A stretch of DNA of 64,000 nucleotides, taken from assembly GCF_019468465.1 (NCBI RefSeq), contig NZ_CP080519.1, forward strand, positions 5,598,001 through 5,662,000, read 5' to 3'. Shown here in pieces: positions 44,301-52,182 of the stretch; position 1 is the stretch's first letter, and every line of letters starts with the position of its first letter. The notes under the pieces are model-generated. The model had not been told where the DNA came from and did no database searches. It worked only from the letters and a program-made list of their open reading frames with translations. Both the position numbers and the translations under genes were made by a program. The DNA is from Amycolatopsis sp. DSM 110486. Lineage in GTDB: Bacteria > Actinomycetota > Actinomycetes > Mycobacteriales > Pseudonocardiaceae.

Positions 44301-44749
44301 ACACGAGTGTGCTGTCCAGCAAGGACTTCTTCTACGGTCTGCGCCCGGGTGAGGAGTACGCGGTCGACCTGGAGCCCGGCGTCCGGCTGCTCATCGAGCT
44401 CGAAGCCATCGGTGAGGCCGACGAGCGCGGTGTGCGCACGGTGATGTCGACGCTCAACGGCCAGCTCCGGCCGATCCAGATCCGCGACCGTTCCATCGCC
44501 TCGGACGTCCCCGCGACCGAAAAGGCCGAGAAGGGCAACCCGAAGCAGATCGCGGCTCCCTTCGCCGGTGTGGTGACGCTGCAGGTGGCGGAAGGCGATC
44601 AGATCGAGGCCGGCGCGACCGTGGCGACGATCGAGGCGATGAAGATGGAAGCTTCGATCACCGCGTCGGCGGCGGGCAAGGTCGGTCGGTTGGCGATCAC
44701 CTCCGTTCAGCAGGTCGAGGGCGGGGACCTCCTCATCGTGCTCGAGTAG
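41372..44749 (+). CDS. pyc: Pyruvate carboxylase
   Basis: Carboxylates pyruvate to oxaloacetate to refill the TCA cycle. The 1125-residue single chain has all domains in order: biotin carboxylase (residues 1-450; FRKVLVANRGEIAIRAFR, ATP loop KAVAGGGGRGMR, EMNPRIQVEHTVTEE), carboxyltransferase (about 520-800; GVTDTTFRDAHQSLLATRVR, HTHDTAGGQLATYLAA) and the C-terminal biotin carrier with Lys1091 in EAMKM. Length and order match actinobacterial PYC. The gene is monocistronic and followed by strong hairpins. In M. tuberculosis its homologue lies next to rsmD; here about 6 kb of other genes are inserted. Confidence 0.98.
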   Translation: MFRKVLVANRGEIAIRAFRAGYELGAGTVAVFPHEDRNSLHRLKADEAYEIGEPGHPVRAYLSVEEIVKAAKKAGADAVYPGYGFLSENPDLALACEQAGITFVGPSAEILELTGNKARAVKAAREAGVPVLGSSEPSSDVDALVAAADDLGFPVFVKAVAGGGGRGMRRVEDPAMLRESIEAAAREAESAFGDPTVFLEKAVVDPRHIEVQILADGEGNVIHLYERDCSVQRRHQKVVELAPAPNLDPELRDRICADAVRFARKIGYRNAGTVEFLLDRQGNHVFIEMNPRIQVEHTVTEEVTDVDLVQSQLRIASGETLADLGLSQDKIYLRGAALQCRITTEDPANGFRPDTGMISAYRSPGGSGIRLDGGTAFSGTEISAHFDSLLVKLTCRGRDFKTAVGRARRAVAEFRIRGVSTNIPFLQAVLDDPDFREGRVTTSFIEERPHLLTARHSADRGTRLLTYLADQTVNRPHGERPRTLDATAKLPKLPADVTPPDGSKQKLTELGPAGFARWLRQSPMLGVTDTTFRDAHQSLLATRVRTKDLLAVAPVVAATVPQLLSLECWGGATYDVALRFLAEDPWERLEQLRKAVPNICLQMLLRGRNTVGYTPYPTEVTHAFVEEAAATGIDIFRIFDALNDVEQMRPAIEAVRETGTAVAEVALCYTSDLSDPHENLYTLDYYLKLAEQIVGAGAHILAIKDMAGLLRAPAAAKLVTALRKEFDLPVHIHTHDTAGGQLATYLAAIQAGADAVDGAVSSMAGTTSQPSLGSIVAATDHSDRTTGLDLQAIGDLEPYWESVRKIYAPFEAGLASPTGRVYHHEIPGGQLSNLRTQAIALGLGDRFEDIEAMYAAADKILGHLVKVTPSSKVVGDLALHLVGAGVSPADFEAEPNKFDIPDSVIGFLRGELGDPPGGWPEPFRTKALEGRSAAKPVAELSEEDRKDLTDNRRAALNRLLFPGPTKEFEAHREAYGDTSVLSSKDFFYGLRPGEEYAVDLEPGVRLLIELEAIGEADERGVRTVMSTLNGQLRPIQIRDRSIASDVPATEKAEKGNPKQIAAPFAGVVTLQVAEGDQIEAGATVATIEAMKMEASITASAAGKVGRLAITSVQQVEGGDLLIVLE

Positions 44750-44776
44750 CGCGTCGCTGCGCCAGTTTCGACCGTC

Positions 44777-44831
44777 GCGAACGGTCCGTTCGTGCCATCA
44801 CGGCGCGAATGGACCGTTCGCGCCGTGATGG
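44777..44831 (+). terminator. Two mutually exclusive hairpins after pyc
   Basis: GCGAACGGTCC (44777-44787) can pair with GGACCGTTCGC (44811-44821). Alternatively a 15-bp perfect stem forms from 44795-44809 and 44817-44831 with a 7-base loop. The right arms overlap, so only one can form at a time. There is no T-run. Most simply this is a terminator for pyc. Confidence 0.65.
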
Positions 44832-44857
44832 GCTCGTCTCGACCGGCGTCGCCGCGC

Positions 44858-44863
44858 TAACGT
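44858..44863 (+). promoter_or_regulatory. Leaderless -10 element of arginase-family gene
   Basis: TAACGT (44858-44863) ends seven bases before the ATG at 44871, and no ribosome-binding site is present. Confidence 0.5.
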
Positions 44864-44870
44864 CGGGCGC

Positions 44871-45668
44871 ATGCTGATCAACGCGGTGCCGCAGTGGCAG
44901 GGCGCGATCGGCCCCCGGGCACGGGGACTGGTCGAGGGCTGCCTCGCGCTTTCCGAGCTGGCCGGGCACGTCCTCGGCCTGCCGGTGCACCACATCCACC
45001 AGGACCCCGAAACCTCCGACGCGGTGTCGGGCGTCGCCAACCGGGCCGTGCTCACGGGCACGAACCGAGGGGCGCAACTTGCCGCGCTCGAAGCACCTGG
45101 CGGCCCGGTCCTGACGATCGGCGGCGACTGCGGAGTCGAGCTCGTGCCGATCGGCGTCGCGCGGTACCGCTACGGCCCGGCGCTCGGCGTCGCCTGGTTC
45201 GACGCGCACCCCGATCTGAACACGGCCTCGTCGTCGCCGTCGGGCGCGTTCCACGGCATGGTGCTGCGGTCGCTGCTCGGCGAAGGCGACGAGCAGTTCG
45301 CGGCGAGCCCGGCTGTCGAAGCCGGCCGGGTGGCCTTGTTCGGCACGCGGGCTTTCGACGCCCCGGAGGAAGAGGCCATCGGCCGAGGTTTGGCTGTACG
45401 CACCGACAATGCCGTCGCGACGCTGCGTGAGTCCGGCGGTGAGCAGGTGTACTTGCACCTCGACCTCGACGTCCTGGACCCGGCGTCCTTCGGTGGCGTC
45501 AACTACCCGGAGCCCGGTGGGCTGACGGTCAGCGAGCTTGTCCGGGCGATCGATGCACTGTCCGAAATGGACGTCATCGGCGCGGGGATCACGGAGTGCG
45601 TGGGCATAGAGCTCGAGATCCTCGAGCCTGTGATCGCCGCGGTGGGGAGGGTGCTGCTGCAGGACTGA
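44871..45668 (+). CDS. Arginase/ureohydrolase-family protein
   Basis: 265 residues of the arginase-agmatinase-formiminoglutamase superfamily, which hydrolyses guanidino compounds with two Mn ions. Metal-ligand motifs DAHPDLNT (WFDAHPDLNT) and LDLDVLDP are intact. The first motif, usually GGDHS, reads GGDCG, so one metal-ligand His is replaced by Cys. The protein is shorter than typical arginases and starts straight into the fold. The mRNA appears leaderless. Arginase activity is therefore uncertain, and another amide or guanidine substrate is possible. Confidence 0.75.
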   Translation: MLINAVPQWQGAIGPRARGLVEGCLALSELAGHVLGLPVHHIHQDPETSDAVSGVANRAVLTGTNRGAQLAALEAPGGPVLTIGGDCGVELVPIGVARYRYGPALGVAWFDAHPDLNTASSSPSGAFHGMVLRSLLGEGDEQFAASPAVEAGRVALFGTRAFDAPEEEAIGRGLAVRTDNAVATLRESGGEQVYLHLDLDVLDPASFGGVNYPEPGGLTVSELVRAIDALSEMDVIGAGITECVGIELEILEPVIAAVGRVLLQD

Positions 45669-45818
45669 ACCCGTTTGCCCACGGGCGGATTCCGCTTCGG
45701 CGGTGATCTTCGCCCCGGTGCGCGACCACGAGTGAGTACGGCCAGAAGGAGGTGTGCCCGAGCCGTACCGGATGTGGTCTGCGAAGTGGCGAAAAGCTCG
45801 CCGGCCGGGTTCAGGGGA

Positions 45819-46205
45819 TCATTGTTGGTCCTGCGGAACGTCGCTCAGGGCTGCCCGCGCGGCGTCGACGGCTTCCTCAGGATCGACACCCAGCTCCCGG
45901 ACGCGCTGGGCGTACTCGGCGGCAGCATCGCGCAGTAGTGAGGCGCGGTCCGGCCGCTCGGTCGAGCTGGTGACGACTGTTCCCTTGGCGCGAGCCGTGG
46001 TCACCCAGCCGGCGGCCTCGAGTTCGCGGTAGACGCGGGCGATCGTGCCGGAGGCGAGCCCGAGGTCTCGGGCGAGCTGGCGGATCGGCGGCAGCCGGGC
46101 GTCGACCGGCAGCGCGCCGGTGCCGATCGCGCGGACGATCTGGTCGTGGACCTGGCGCCACGGCGCGACGCCGTTGTTGGCGTCGACGGTCACTCGCAAC
46201 GGCAT
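45819..46205 (-). CDS. GntR-family regulator (YtrA subfamily)
   Basis: 128 residues. The GntR winged helix occupies about residues 12-75 (APWRQVHDQIVRAI, LPPIRQLARDLGLASGTIARVYRELEAAGWV). A short C-terminal helical region of about 45 residues follows, typical of the YtrA subfamily, whose genes sit with membrane-protein or ABC-transporter genes. Its ATG at 46205 follows the upstream membrane-protein stop with no gap (TAGATG). An 11-bp inverted repeat upstream of that operon is its likely operator. Confidence 0.85.
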   Translation of the reverse strand: MPLRVTVDANNGVAPWRQVHDQIVRAIGTGALPVDARLPPIRQLARDLGLASGTIARVYRELEAAGWVTTARAKGTVVTSSTERPDRASLLRDAAAEYAQRVRELGVDPEEAVDAARAALSDVPQDQQ

Positions 46206-46919
46206 CTACTTCGCCGTCACCGGCGCGGGCAGTTTCCGCGGCGGCGTGGCGATCGCGATGAACGCGGCCAGCGTGACGACGAACGCCAGGAACGACGCCA
46301 AGTTGCCGCCGGGCCAGGCGCACATGCCGGTGGCGAGCCCGAGCGCGACGCGTGCGCTCCGGCAGCGCAGCGCCAGGTCGACGTCGGGATCACCCGCGGC
46401 CGGCCGTCGGACGGCGAGGAGCACCACGCCCCACGCGACGGCGGTGGCCGCGACGGTGATGCCGAACAACGTCCATTCGCCGATCACGGCGAGGTGGACC
46501 GCGGCGGCGAGCGCTGCCAGCGCGGAGACGACGATCGCCCACAGCGGGGCGAAGTCGAGGATGCCGCGTGGCGCCAGCACGGCTTCGCGTCGCGCGCTCG
46601 GAGACGGACGTTGCGCGAGCACTTCGGCGATCAACCCGCCGAGGAGGAGCACGGTCATGATCGCGTTGAGGTCGATGGAGTTCGCGAAGTCCGCCGCGCC
46701 GGGAATGAACGGGAGGCCCACGAAGAGCCACGGATACCAGAACCTGCGGCGACGCAGATAGTGCACGGCCACGGACACCTGGTCCGGGGTTGCGTCCGGC
46801 AAGCCCCATTTGGCGAGCAGGCGCGCGCCCTGGCGTTGGCCTGGCCAGAGCACGAACAGGATGGCCAAGCCGAACAGGCCGCAAGCGATCGCGACGCCGA
46901 CCACGGAGTCGAGCTGCAT
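46206..46919 (-). CDS. Hypothetical multi-pass membrane protein
   Basis: 237 residues with about six or seven hydrophobic segments (VVGVAIACGLFGLAILFVLW, WAIVVSALAALAAAVHLAV, LFGITVAATAVAWGVVLLAV, FLAFVVTLAAFIAIA). I do not recognise a named family. Residues 25-60 (GQRQGARLLAKWGLPDATPDQVSVAVHYLRRRR) form a conserved-looking cytoplasmic stretch. The ATG at 46919 is preceded by GGGGA and is preferred over a start 39 bp upstream that falls inside the operator. First gene of a two-gene operon with a YtrA-type GntR, so expression is probably repressed by it. Confidence 0.75.
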   Translation of the reverse strand: MQLDSVVGVAIACGLFGLAILFVLWPGQRQGARLLAKWGLPDATPDQVSVAVHYLRRRRFWYPWLFVGLPFIPGAADFANSIDLNAIMTVLLLGGLIAEVLAQRPSPSARREAVLAPRGILDFAPLWAIVVSALAALAAAVHLAVIGEWTLFGITVAATAVAWGVVLLAVRRPAAGDPDVDLALRCRSARVALGLATGMCAWPGGNLASFLAFVVTLAAFIAIATPPRKLPAPVTAK

Positions 46920-46933
46920 GGTGTGATCCCCCT

Positions 46934-46961
46934 GTCTTGTATCAAGTGAATGATACAAGAC
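46934..46961. promoter_or_regulatory. Perfect 11-bp inverted repeat, probable GntR operator
   Basis: GTCTTGTATCA (46934-46944), 6-bp spacer AGTGAA, TGATACAAGAC (46951-46961). It lies 15 bp upstream of the membrane-protein ATG and contains a minus-strand -10-like TATCAT. Long palindromes at the head of the operon are typical YtrA-subfamily operators. Confidence 0.75.
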
Positions 46962-47032
46962 GGATGGGCGTCGTGCACAGCGCCGGTCCCGTTGCCACTG
47001 AGCGACGACGAGGAGCTAGGTGCGGGGAACGG

Positions 47033-47064
47033 AAAAGAAAAATCCCGGCCACTCGGGCCGGGAT
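47033..47064 (-). terminator. Rho-independent terminator of the LLM oxidoreductase gene
   Basis: A 9-bp perfect stem (47042-47050/47056-47064) with a 5-base loop is followed on the minus strand by TTTTCTTTT. Confidence 0.85.
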
Positions 47065-47081
47065 CTCTCTTCTGCGTGCCG

Positions 47082-48077
47082 TCAGTTCTTGAGGTCCGCC
47101 ATGATCTCGTAGGAGCGCAGGCGGTCTTGGTGCCCGTGGACCATGGTGGTGACCATGAGCTCGTCGGCGCCCGTGTCGGCGAGGAGCTGGTCGAGTCCCT
47201 TTCGGACGGTCTCGGGCGAGCCGATGATGCTCGAGCCGAACCGGTCGGCGAGGAACGCGCGGTCCATCTCCGTGTACGGGTACTCGGCGGCTTCTTCGGG
47301 CGTCGGCAGCGCGATGGGGCGGCCGCGGCGAAGGCTGAGGAACGTCAGCCCGCTGGGGCCGGCCAGGAACTGCGCGCGCTCGTCGGTCTCCGCGGCGACC
47401 ACTGACACGCCGAGCATCACGTACGGCTCGGCCAGAGTCTCGGACGGGCGGAAGTTCTCCCGGTAGAGCTGCACAGCCGGCAGCGTGTTCTCGGCGGCGA
47501 AGTGGTGCGCGAAGGAGAAGGGCACACCGAGGCGGCCGGCCAGCTGCGCGCTGAAGCCGGACGAGCCCAGCAGCCACAGCGGCGGCTTGTTGCCCTCGGC
47601 GGTCACGGCGTTGACGCCGCGCGCCGGGTCGCTCTCGAAGTACTCGAGCAGCTCCATCAGCTGCTCGGGGAAGTTCTCGGCGGACAGCCCGCCGGGGCCG
47701 CGCAGCGCGAGCGCCGTGCGCTGGTCGGTGCCGGGCGCGCGCCCGACGCCGAGGTCGATGCGGTTCGGGTGCAGCGCCTCCAGCGTGCCGAACTGCTCGG
47801 CCACCACGAGCGGCGCGTGGTTGGGCAGCATGATGCCGCCCGACCCCACCCGGATCGACTCCGTGGCGTCGGCGACGGTCCCGATCAGCACCACCGTGGC
47901 CGAGCTGGCGATGCCCGGCATGTTGTGGTGCTCGGCGAGCCAGTAGCGGCGGTACCCCAGCCGCTCGGCGTGCCGGGCTAGGTCGATGGTGTTGCGCAGC
48001 GCTTCGCCGACCCCGTGCCCGTCCGAGACGGGGGAGAGGTCGAGCACGGACAGCGGGACGTCAGGCAGAGAACTCAC
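47082..48077 (-). CDS. LLM-class flavin-dependent oxidoreductase
   Basis: 331 residues of the luciferase-like monooxygenase superfamily (MsnO8/YhbW-like group): [19 protein letters not shown] at the N-terminus, [64 protein letters not shown] and [21 protein letters not shown]. Members use FMN or F420 for oxygenation or dehydrogenation. The organism encodes CofC, so F420 is possible, but this subgroup more often uses FMN. The GTG at 48077 was chosen because similarity starts there; the upstream frame is Arg/Pro-rich. The gene ends at a classical terminator. Confidence 0.88.
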   Translation of the reverse strand: MSSLPDVPLSVLDLSPVSDGHGVGEALRNTIDLARHAERLGYRRYWLAEHHNMPGIASSATVVLIGTVADATESIRVGSGGIMLPNHAPLVVAEQFGTLEALHPNRIDLGVGRAPGTDQRTALALRGPGGLSAENFPEQLMELLEYFESDPARGVNAVTAEGNKPPLWLLGSSGFSAQLAGRLGVPFSFAHHFAAENTLPAVQLYRENFRPSETLAEPYVMLGVSVVAAETDERAQFLAGPSGLTFLSLRRGRPIALPTPEEAAEYPYTEMDRAFLADRFGSSIIGSPETVRKGLDQLLADTGADELMVTTMVHGHQDRLRSYEIMADLKN

Positions 48078-48251
48078 GCTGAGCAGTAACGCACACGACG
48101 GCTGTTCCCTTCCCGGCGAGTCAAGGTCGGGTGGCCGGCGTTCGGTCGAGATCGGACGCACCAGCGGTTCGCCGCCGGGTGGCGAGGGGTTCGCCACTCG
48201 GCGGCGAATCCGTGGTCGGGCCGGGGCCGGGCTTGTGGCCACGGTCCACTC

Positions 48252-48770
48252 GGGTGCGTGGCCTCTGCCGGAGTGCTGGGTTCGGTGGTGCGTGTCTTGG
48301 TCGCCGCGGCAGGCGAGGCCGTCGCCGATCAGTGGCGAATCTGGGTCGCGCCGTGTCGTCGGGGCCGCGACCCCGGCGAGACGGCGCGGACGCGGACGAG
48401 TCGGAGCGAGCGGGTGCGTGGCCTGCCTGTGGCAGGCCTCACGGTCGGGCCATGGGGTGCGGGTCTCTTGTACGCGCAGCGTGCCCTGTTGGGCACGAGG
48501 TCATTCCGCGTTGGGTCGCGCGGGTGTCGCCGATCAGCGGCGAACCGGCGCCCGACCCATTCCGGACGCGGCCGCGCGGCTCGCCGACCGAGGCGCGCGG
48601 CCAGCCAGTGCTGCGGGGCCTGGGAGCCCGGCGGGCGCGAGGCCTGGGCGGGCGGGGCCCGGGAGCGCGGCGGGGGTGGAGGCCGGGAGCGCAGCGGGTG
48701 CAGGGCCCGAGAGTCCGGTCGACTCGATCACCTGGCCAATACCGGAGATGCCGAGCCAGCCGGGGCGTCG
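48252..48770. repeat. Gene-free region with degenerate repeats upstream of the LLM gene
   Basis: The 728-bp gap 48078-48805 holds no convincing gene. GGGTGCGTGGCCT occurs at 48252 and 48412 (160 bp apart). GTCGCCGATCAG followed by GGCGAA occurs at 48321 and 48526. Between about 48610 and 48720 there are short GGGAGCGCGGCGGG-like near-repeats. The pattern looks like decayed duplications with indels. Confidence 0.4.
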
Positions 48771-48805
48771 CCGCTGAGAGGCAAATGCCTGAAGGCGGCG
48801 GAGGG

Positions 48806-50929
48806 TCAGGTGCTGGGCAGCCAGTCCGGGTTCGAGGCCAGGACGATGAGGTGCTGGGTCGCCCGGGTGAGGGCGACGTAGAGGACGCGGCGGCCGGTGG
48901 AGGACTCGGTGACGAGATCCATGGGTTCGACGAGGACGACGGCGTCGTACTCGAGGCCCTTGGAGTCGAGGCTGCCGACGACCTTGAGGCGTTCGTCGGT
49001 CTCGTCGGTGAACCAGGCGTTGACCTCGGGGACGCGGTCCATGGCCGTGATGACGCCCACGGTGCCTTCGACCGAGCCGAGGAGTTCCTTCACCGCGGCC
49101 TGCGTCGCGCCTTCCAGAGCGCCGGCCTCGACGGGGCGGACCTCGGGCTCGATGCCGGTGGTGCGGACGGCGCGGGGGAGCTCGTCGGCCTGGGCGTGGC
49201 CGGTGACGACCTTCGCGGCGAGGTCGAAGATCTCCGCGGAGTTGCGGTAGTTGGTGCGCAACGTGAAGCGGCGGCGGGTGGTCTTCACGCCGAAGGCCTG
49301 GTCGCGCGCGGCGGCGGCCTCGTCGGGGTCGGGCCAGGAGCTCTGCACCGGGTCGCCGACGACGGTCCAGCTGGCGTACTTGCCGCGGCGGCCGACCATG
49401 CGCCACTGCATGGGGGACAGGTCCTGGGACTCGTCGACGACGACGTGGGAGTACTCGTCGTAGTGCTCGGGCCGGTGGGTGCCGCCGCCGGTGCTGCCTC
49501 GCTCGGGCTCGGCCTCGAGGACGGTCTGGCGGCGGCGCCGCTTGGGTTCGGGGCCGACGAGGACGCGCAGCTCGTCGAGCAGGGCGACGTCGGCGACGGA
49601 CCAGCCGCGCGAACGGTCGGCGAAGTCGGCGGAGAGGAGGGAGATCTCGTGGCGGTTGAGCACGCCCTTCGCGACCGCGGCGAGGCGCTTCTCGTCGCCG
49701 AGCCACTTGAGGATCTGCGCCGGGTACAGGACTGGCCACCAGACGACGAGGAAGCGGTGGAACTCGATGCGCTCGCCCAGGTCGCTGATCAGCTCCGCGC
49801 GGTCGAGCTGCTTGCCGTCGGCCTTCGCGTACTCCTCGGCCTTGTCGGCGAGCGCGCCCAGCAGCAGCTCGGCCGTGCGTACGCGCGCGCGGTTGGGCGG
49901 TGCGCCCTGGGTGTGGGCCTTGCGGCGGACCTTCTCCAGCTCGCGCGCCGAGAGCTTGAGCACCTCGCCGCGGTAGACGATGCGCATCTCCTGCGGCGAT
50001 TCCGGCGGTGTATCGCGCAACGCGCGCAGCAGCACCTTCCGCATGCGCAGCGAGCCCTTGATCGCGGCGAGCTCGGAGGTGTCCTGGCGGGTGGCGGCGA
50101 GGCCGTCGAGCACCTCGCCGAGGGCGCGCAGCTCCACGTTCGTCTCACCCATCGACGGCAACACCCGCGAGATGTACGTGGTGAACACCCCGGACGGCCC
50201 GATCACGAGCACGCCGGCGCCCCCGAGCTGGCGGCGGTGGCGGTAGAGCAGATACGCGGCGCGGTGCAGGGCAACGGCCGTCTTCCCCGTGCCCGGGCCG
50301 CCCGTGATCTCGGTGACACCGCGCCACGGCGCGCGGATGACCTCGTCCTGTTCCTTCTGGATCGTGGCGACGATGTCGCGCATCTTCTCGCCGCGGGAAC
50401 GGCCGAGCGCGGCCATCAGCGCGCCCTCGCCGACGACCTGCATGTCCTCGGGCACGGCGTCGGGGATCAGCACGTCGTCGTCGACGTCGAGCACGTTCTG
50501 CCCGGAGCAGCGGATGACCCGGCGGCGCACCACGTCCATCGGCTCCTCGGCCGTGGCCTGGTAGAACGCCGCGGCGGCGGGCGCGCGCCAGTCGGTGACG
50601 AGGTTGTCGAACTCGTTGTCGCGGATGCCGAGGCGGCCGACGTAGATGTGGTCGCGGTCGAGGTGGTCGAGCCGGCCGAACACGAGGCCCTCGTACTCGG
50701 CGTCGAGCGTCTGGAGGGTCTGGTTGGCGTGAAAGACCATCATGTCGCGTTCGAAAAGCATCGAGGCCTGTTCGAAAATCGCCTCGCGCTGGGCGCCTTG
50801 CCCCAGCTCGTAGCCCTTCGTGCGCATCGCCTCGGCCTGTACCCGCAGCTCGGCGAGCCGGGTGTAGACCCGATCCACGTGGGCCTGCTCGACGGCGATC
50901 TCCGCCCGTCTCACCCGGGGTTCCGACAC
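48806..50929 (-). CDS. HelD-type UvrD/Rep-like ATPase (RNA-polymerase-associated)
   Basis: 707 residues. The N-terminus (1-70) is helical and likely coiled coil, the element by which HelD enters the RNA polymerase channels. The SF1 ATPase core follows: Q-motif-like region, Walker A ITGGPGTGKTAVALHR near residue 215, motif II VVVDESQDLSPMQW, motif III SWTVVGDPVQS, motif IV LRTNYRNS and VLYVALTRATQHL. Between motifs Ia and II lies the large HelD-specific insertion. HelD proteins remove stalled RNA polymerase from DNA, and the actinobacterial HelR subgroup protects it from rifamycins. No rifamycin-associated upstream element was seen. GTG start at 50929, with AGGAGCG upstream. Confidence 0.87.
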   Translation of the reverse strand: MSEPRVRRAEIAVEQAHVDRVYTRLAELRVQAEAMRTKGYELGQGAQREAIFEQASMLFERDMMVFHANQTLQTLDAEYEGLVFGRLDHLDRDHIYVGRLGIRDNEFDNLVTDWRAPAAAAFYQATAEEPMDVVRRRVIRCSGQNVLDVDDDVLIPDAVPEDMQVVGEGALMAALGRSRGEKMRDIVATIQKEQDEVIRAPWRGVTEITGGPGTGKTAVALHRAAYLLYRHRRQLGGAGVLVIGPSGVFTTYISRVLPSMGETNVELRALGEVLDGLAATRQDTSELAAIKGSLRMRKVLLRALRDTPPESPQEMRIVYRGEVLKLSARELEKVRRKAHTQGAPPNRARVRTAELLLGALADKAEEYAKADGKQLDRAELISDLGERIEFHRFLVVWWPVLYPAQILKWLGDEKRLAAVAKGVLNRHEISLLSADFADRSRGWSVADVALLDELRVLVGPEPKRRRRQTVLEAEPERGSTGGGTHRPEHYDEYSHVVVDESQDLSPMQWRMVGRRGKYASWTVVGDPVQSSWPDPDEAAAARDQAFGVKTTRRRFTLRTNYRNSAEIFDLAAKVVTGHAQADELPRAVRTTGIEPEVRPVEAGALEGATQAAVKELLGSVEGTVGVITAMDRVPEVNAWFTDETDERLKVVGSLDSKGLEYDAVVLVEPMDLVTESSTGRRVLYVALTRATQHLIVLASNPDWLPST

Positions 50930-51050
50930 GCAACGCTCCTAAACGACTCGATGCCTCACGAGGGCGAAGAACGACTGTACGCGCCCGCGCGCGCGTGATT
51001 CAGCAAGTCCTGCCCAACGCCACACTGCGACGTTCGGCGAAGATGGCGGG

Positions 51051-51617
51051 GTGACGAGGATCGTGGCGGGGAAGGCGGGCGGCCGGCGGCTCAAGGTGCC
51101 GCCCAAGGGGACCCGCCCGACGTCCGAACGCGTGCGCGAAGCCCTGTTCAACGCGCTCGAAGTGGCCGGTGAGCTCGACGGCACCCGCGTGCTCGACCTC
51201 TACGCCGGCTCCGGCGCCCTCGGTCTCGAAGCCCTCTCCCGCGGCGCCGCCGACGCCTGGTTCGTGGAGGCCGACCGCCGCGCGGCCGACGTGCTGCGCG
51301 GCAACGTCGGCGCCCTGGGCCTGGGCGGCACCGTCCGCGCGGCCCCCGTCGAGACCGTGGTCGCCGCGCCCGCGCCCGCCCTGTTCGACGTGGTGCTGGC
51401 CGATCCGCCGTACGCCGTGGACGCCGCCGCGCTCGGCTCCGTGCTGGCCGCGCTCGACGAAGGCGGCTGGCTCGCCGACGGCGCCCTGGTGGTGATCGAA
51501 CGCGCCGCTCGCGACGGCGCGCCCGACTGGCCCGGCGCCTACACGCCCACGCGTGACAAGAAGTACGGCGACACCGCCCTGCACTGGGCCGAGTACACGT
51601 GTCGATCACAGGTGTGA
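51051..51617 (+). CDS. rsmD: 16S rRNA (guanine(966)-N2)-methyltransferase RsmD
   Basis: 188 residues. SAM-binding motif I is LDLYAGSGALGLEALSRGA. The N6/N2-methyltransferase signature DPPY is in VLADPPYAVDA. The N-terminus TRIVAGKAGGRRLKVP and TRPTSERVREALFNAL is highly typical of RsmD. It methylates G966 in helix 31 of 16S rRNA. The GTG start at 51051 begins the conserved sequence. coaD follows after 52 bp, an order conserved across bacteria. Confidence 0.95.
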   Translation: MTRIVAGKAGGRRLKVPPKGTRPTSERVREALFNALEVAGELDGTRVLDLYAGSGALGLEALSRGAADAWFVEADRRAADVLRGNVGALGLGGTVRAAPVETVVAAPAPALFDVVLADPPYAVDAAALGSVLAALDEGGWLADGALVVIERAARDGAPDWPGAYTPTRDKKYGDTALHWAEYTCRSQV

Positions 51618-51657
51618 CGCAGCAGTCACGAAGTGCGCGCGCAGCGTCGCGGCTTGG

Positions 51658-51663
51658 TAGCGT
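51658..51663 (+). promoter_or_regulatory. Leaderless -10 element of coaD
   Basis: TAGCGT (51658-51663) ends six bases before the coaD ATG, which has no ribosome-binding site. Confidence 0.5.
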
Positions 51664-51669
51664 CCGCGC

Positions 51670-52152
51670 ATGCGGCGTGCGGTCTGTCCCGGTTCCTACG
51701 ATCCGGCCACCAACGGACACCTCGACATCATCGAGCGGGCCTCCGTCCTCTTCGACGAGGTAGTGGTCGCCGTGGGGGTGAACAAGAGCAAGAAGGGCCT
51801 CTTCACCGTCGAGGAACGGCTGGAGATGCTGCGCGAGATCACCGCGAGCCTCCCCAACGTGCGCGTGGACTCGTGGCAGGGCCTGCTCGTGGACTACTGC
51901 CGCGAGAACGACATCGCGGCCGTCGCCAAGGGCCTGCGCTCGGTCAGCGACTTCGACTACGAGCTGCAGATGGCCCAGATGAACCGCGAGCTCACCGGTC
52001 TCGAGACGCTGCTGATGGCCAACAACCCGGCCTACGGCTTCGTCTCCAGCTCGCTGGTGAAGGAGGTTGCGGCGCTCGGCGGCGACGTCGAGCGGCTCGT
52101 GCCGCCGGTGGTGTTCGAACGGCTCGGCAAGGTGTTCCCGCACCAGGGCTGA
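51670..52152 (+). CDS. coaD: Pantetheine-phosphate adenylyltransferase
   Basis: Transfers AMP from ATP to 4'-phosphopantetheine, the penultimate step of coenzyme A synthesis. The 160-residue nucleotidyltransferase has PGSYDPATNGHLDIIERA with the TxGH motif, the substrate region AVAKGLRSVSDFDYELQMAQMNR and the C-terminal FVSSSLVKEVAALGGDVERLVP (ISSTxxRE-like). The length is typical. The promoter is apparently leaderless and internal to the rsmD-coaD pair. Confidence 0.96.
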   Translation: MRRAVCPGSYDPATNGHLDIIERASVLFDEVVVAVGVNKSKKGLFTVEERLEMLREITASLPNVRVDSWQGLLVDYCRENDIAAVAKGLRSVSDFDYELQMAQMNRELTGLETLLMANNPAYGFVSSSLVKEVAALGGDVERLVPPVVFERLGKVFPHQG

Positions 52153-52182
52153 GCGCGGTCCCGGACGAAAACCGCTCGTTCG

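Noticed and set aside
48131..50998. A 955-codon plus-strand frame
   Set aside because: It is antisense to the helD-type gene, whose ATPase motifs are unmistakable on the minus strand.
50930..51050. Rifamycin-associated element upstream of the helD-type gene
   Set aside because: No dyad of the expected GGGGCTTGC...GCAAGNCCC form is visible.
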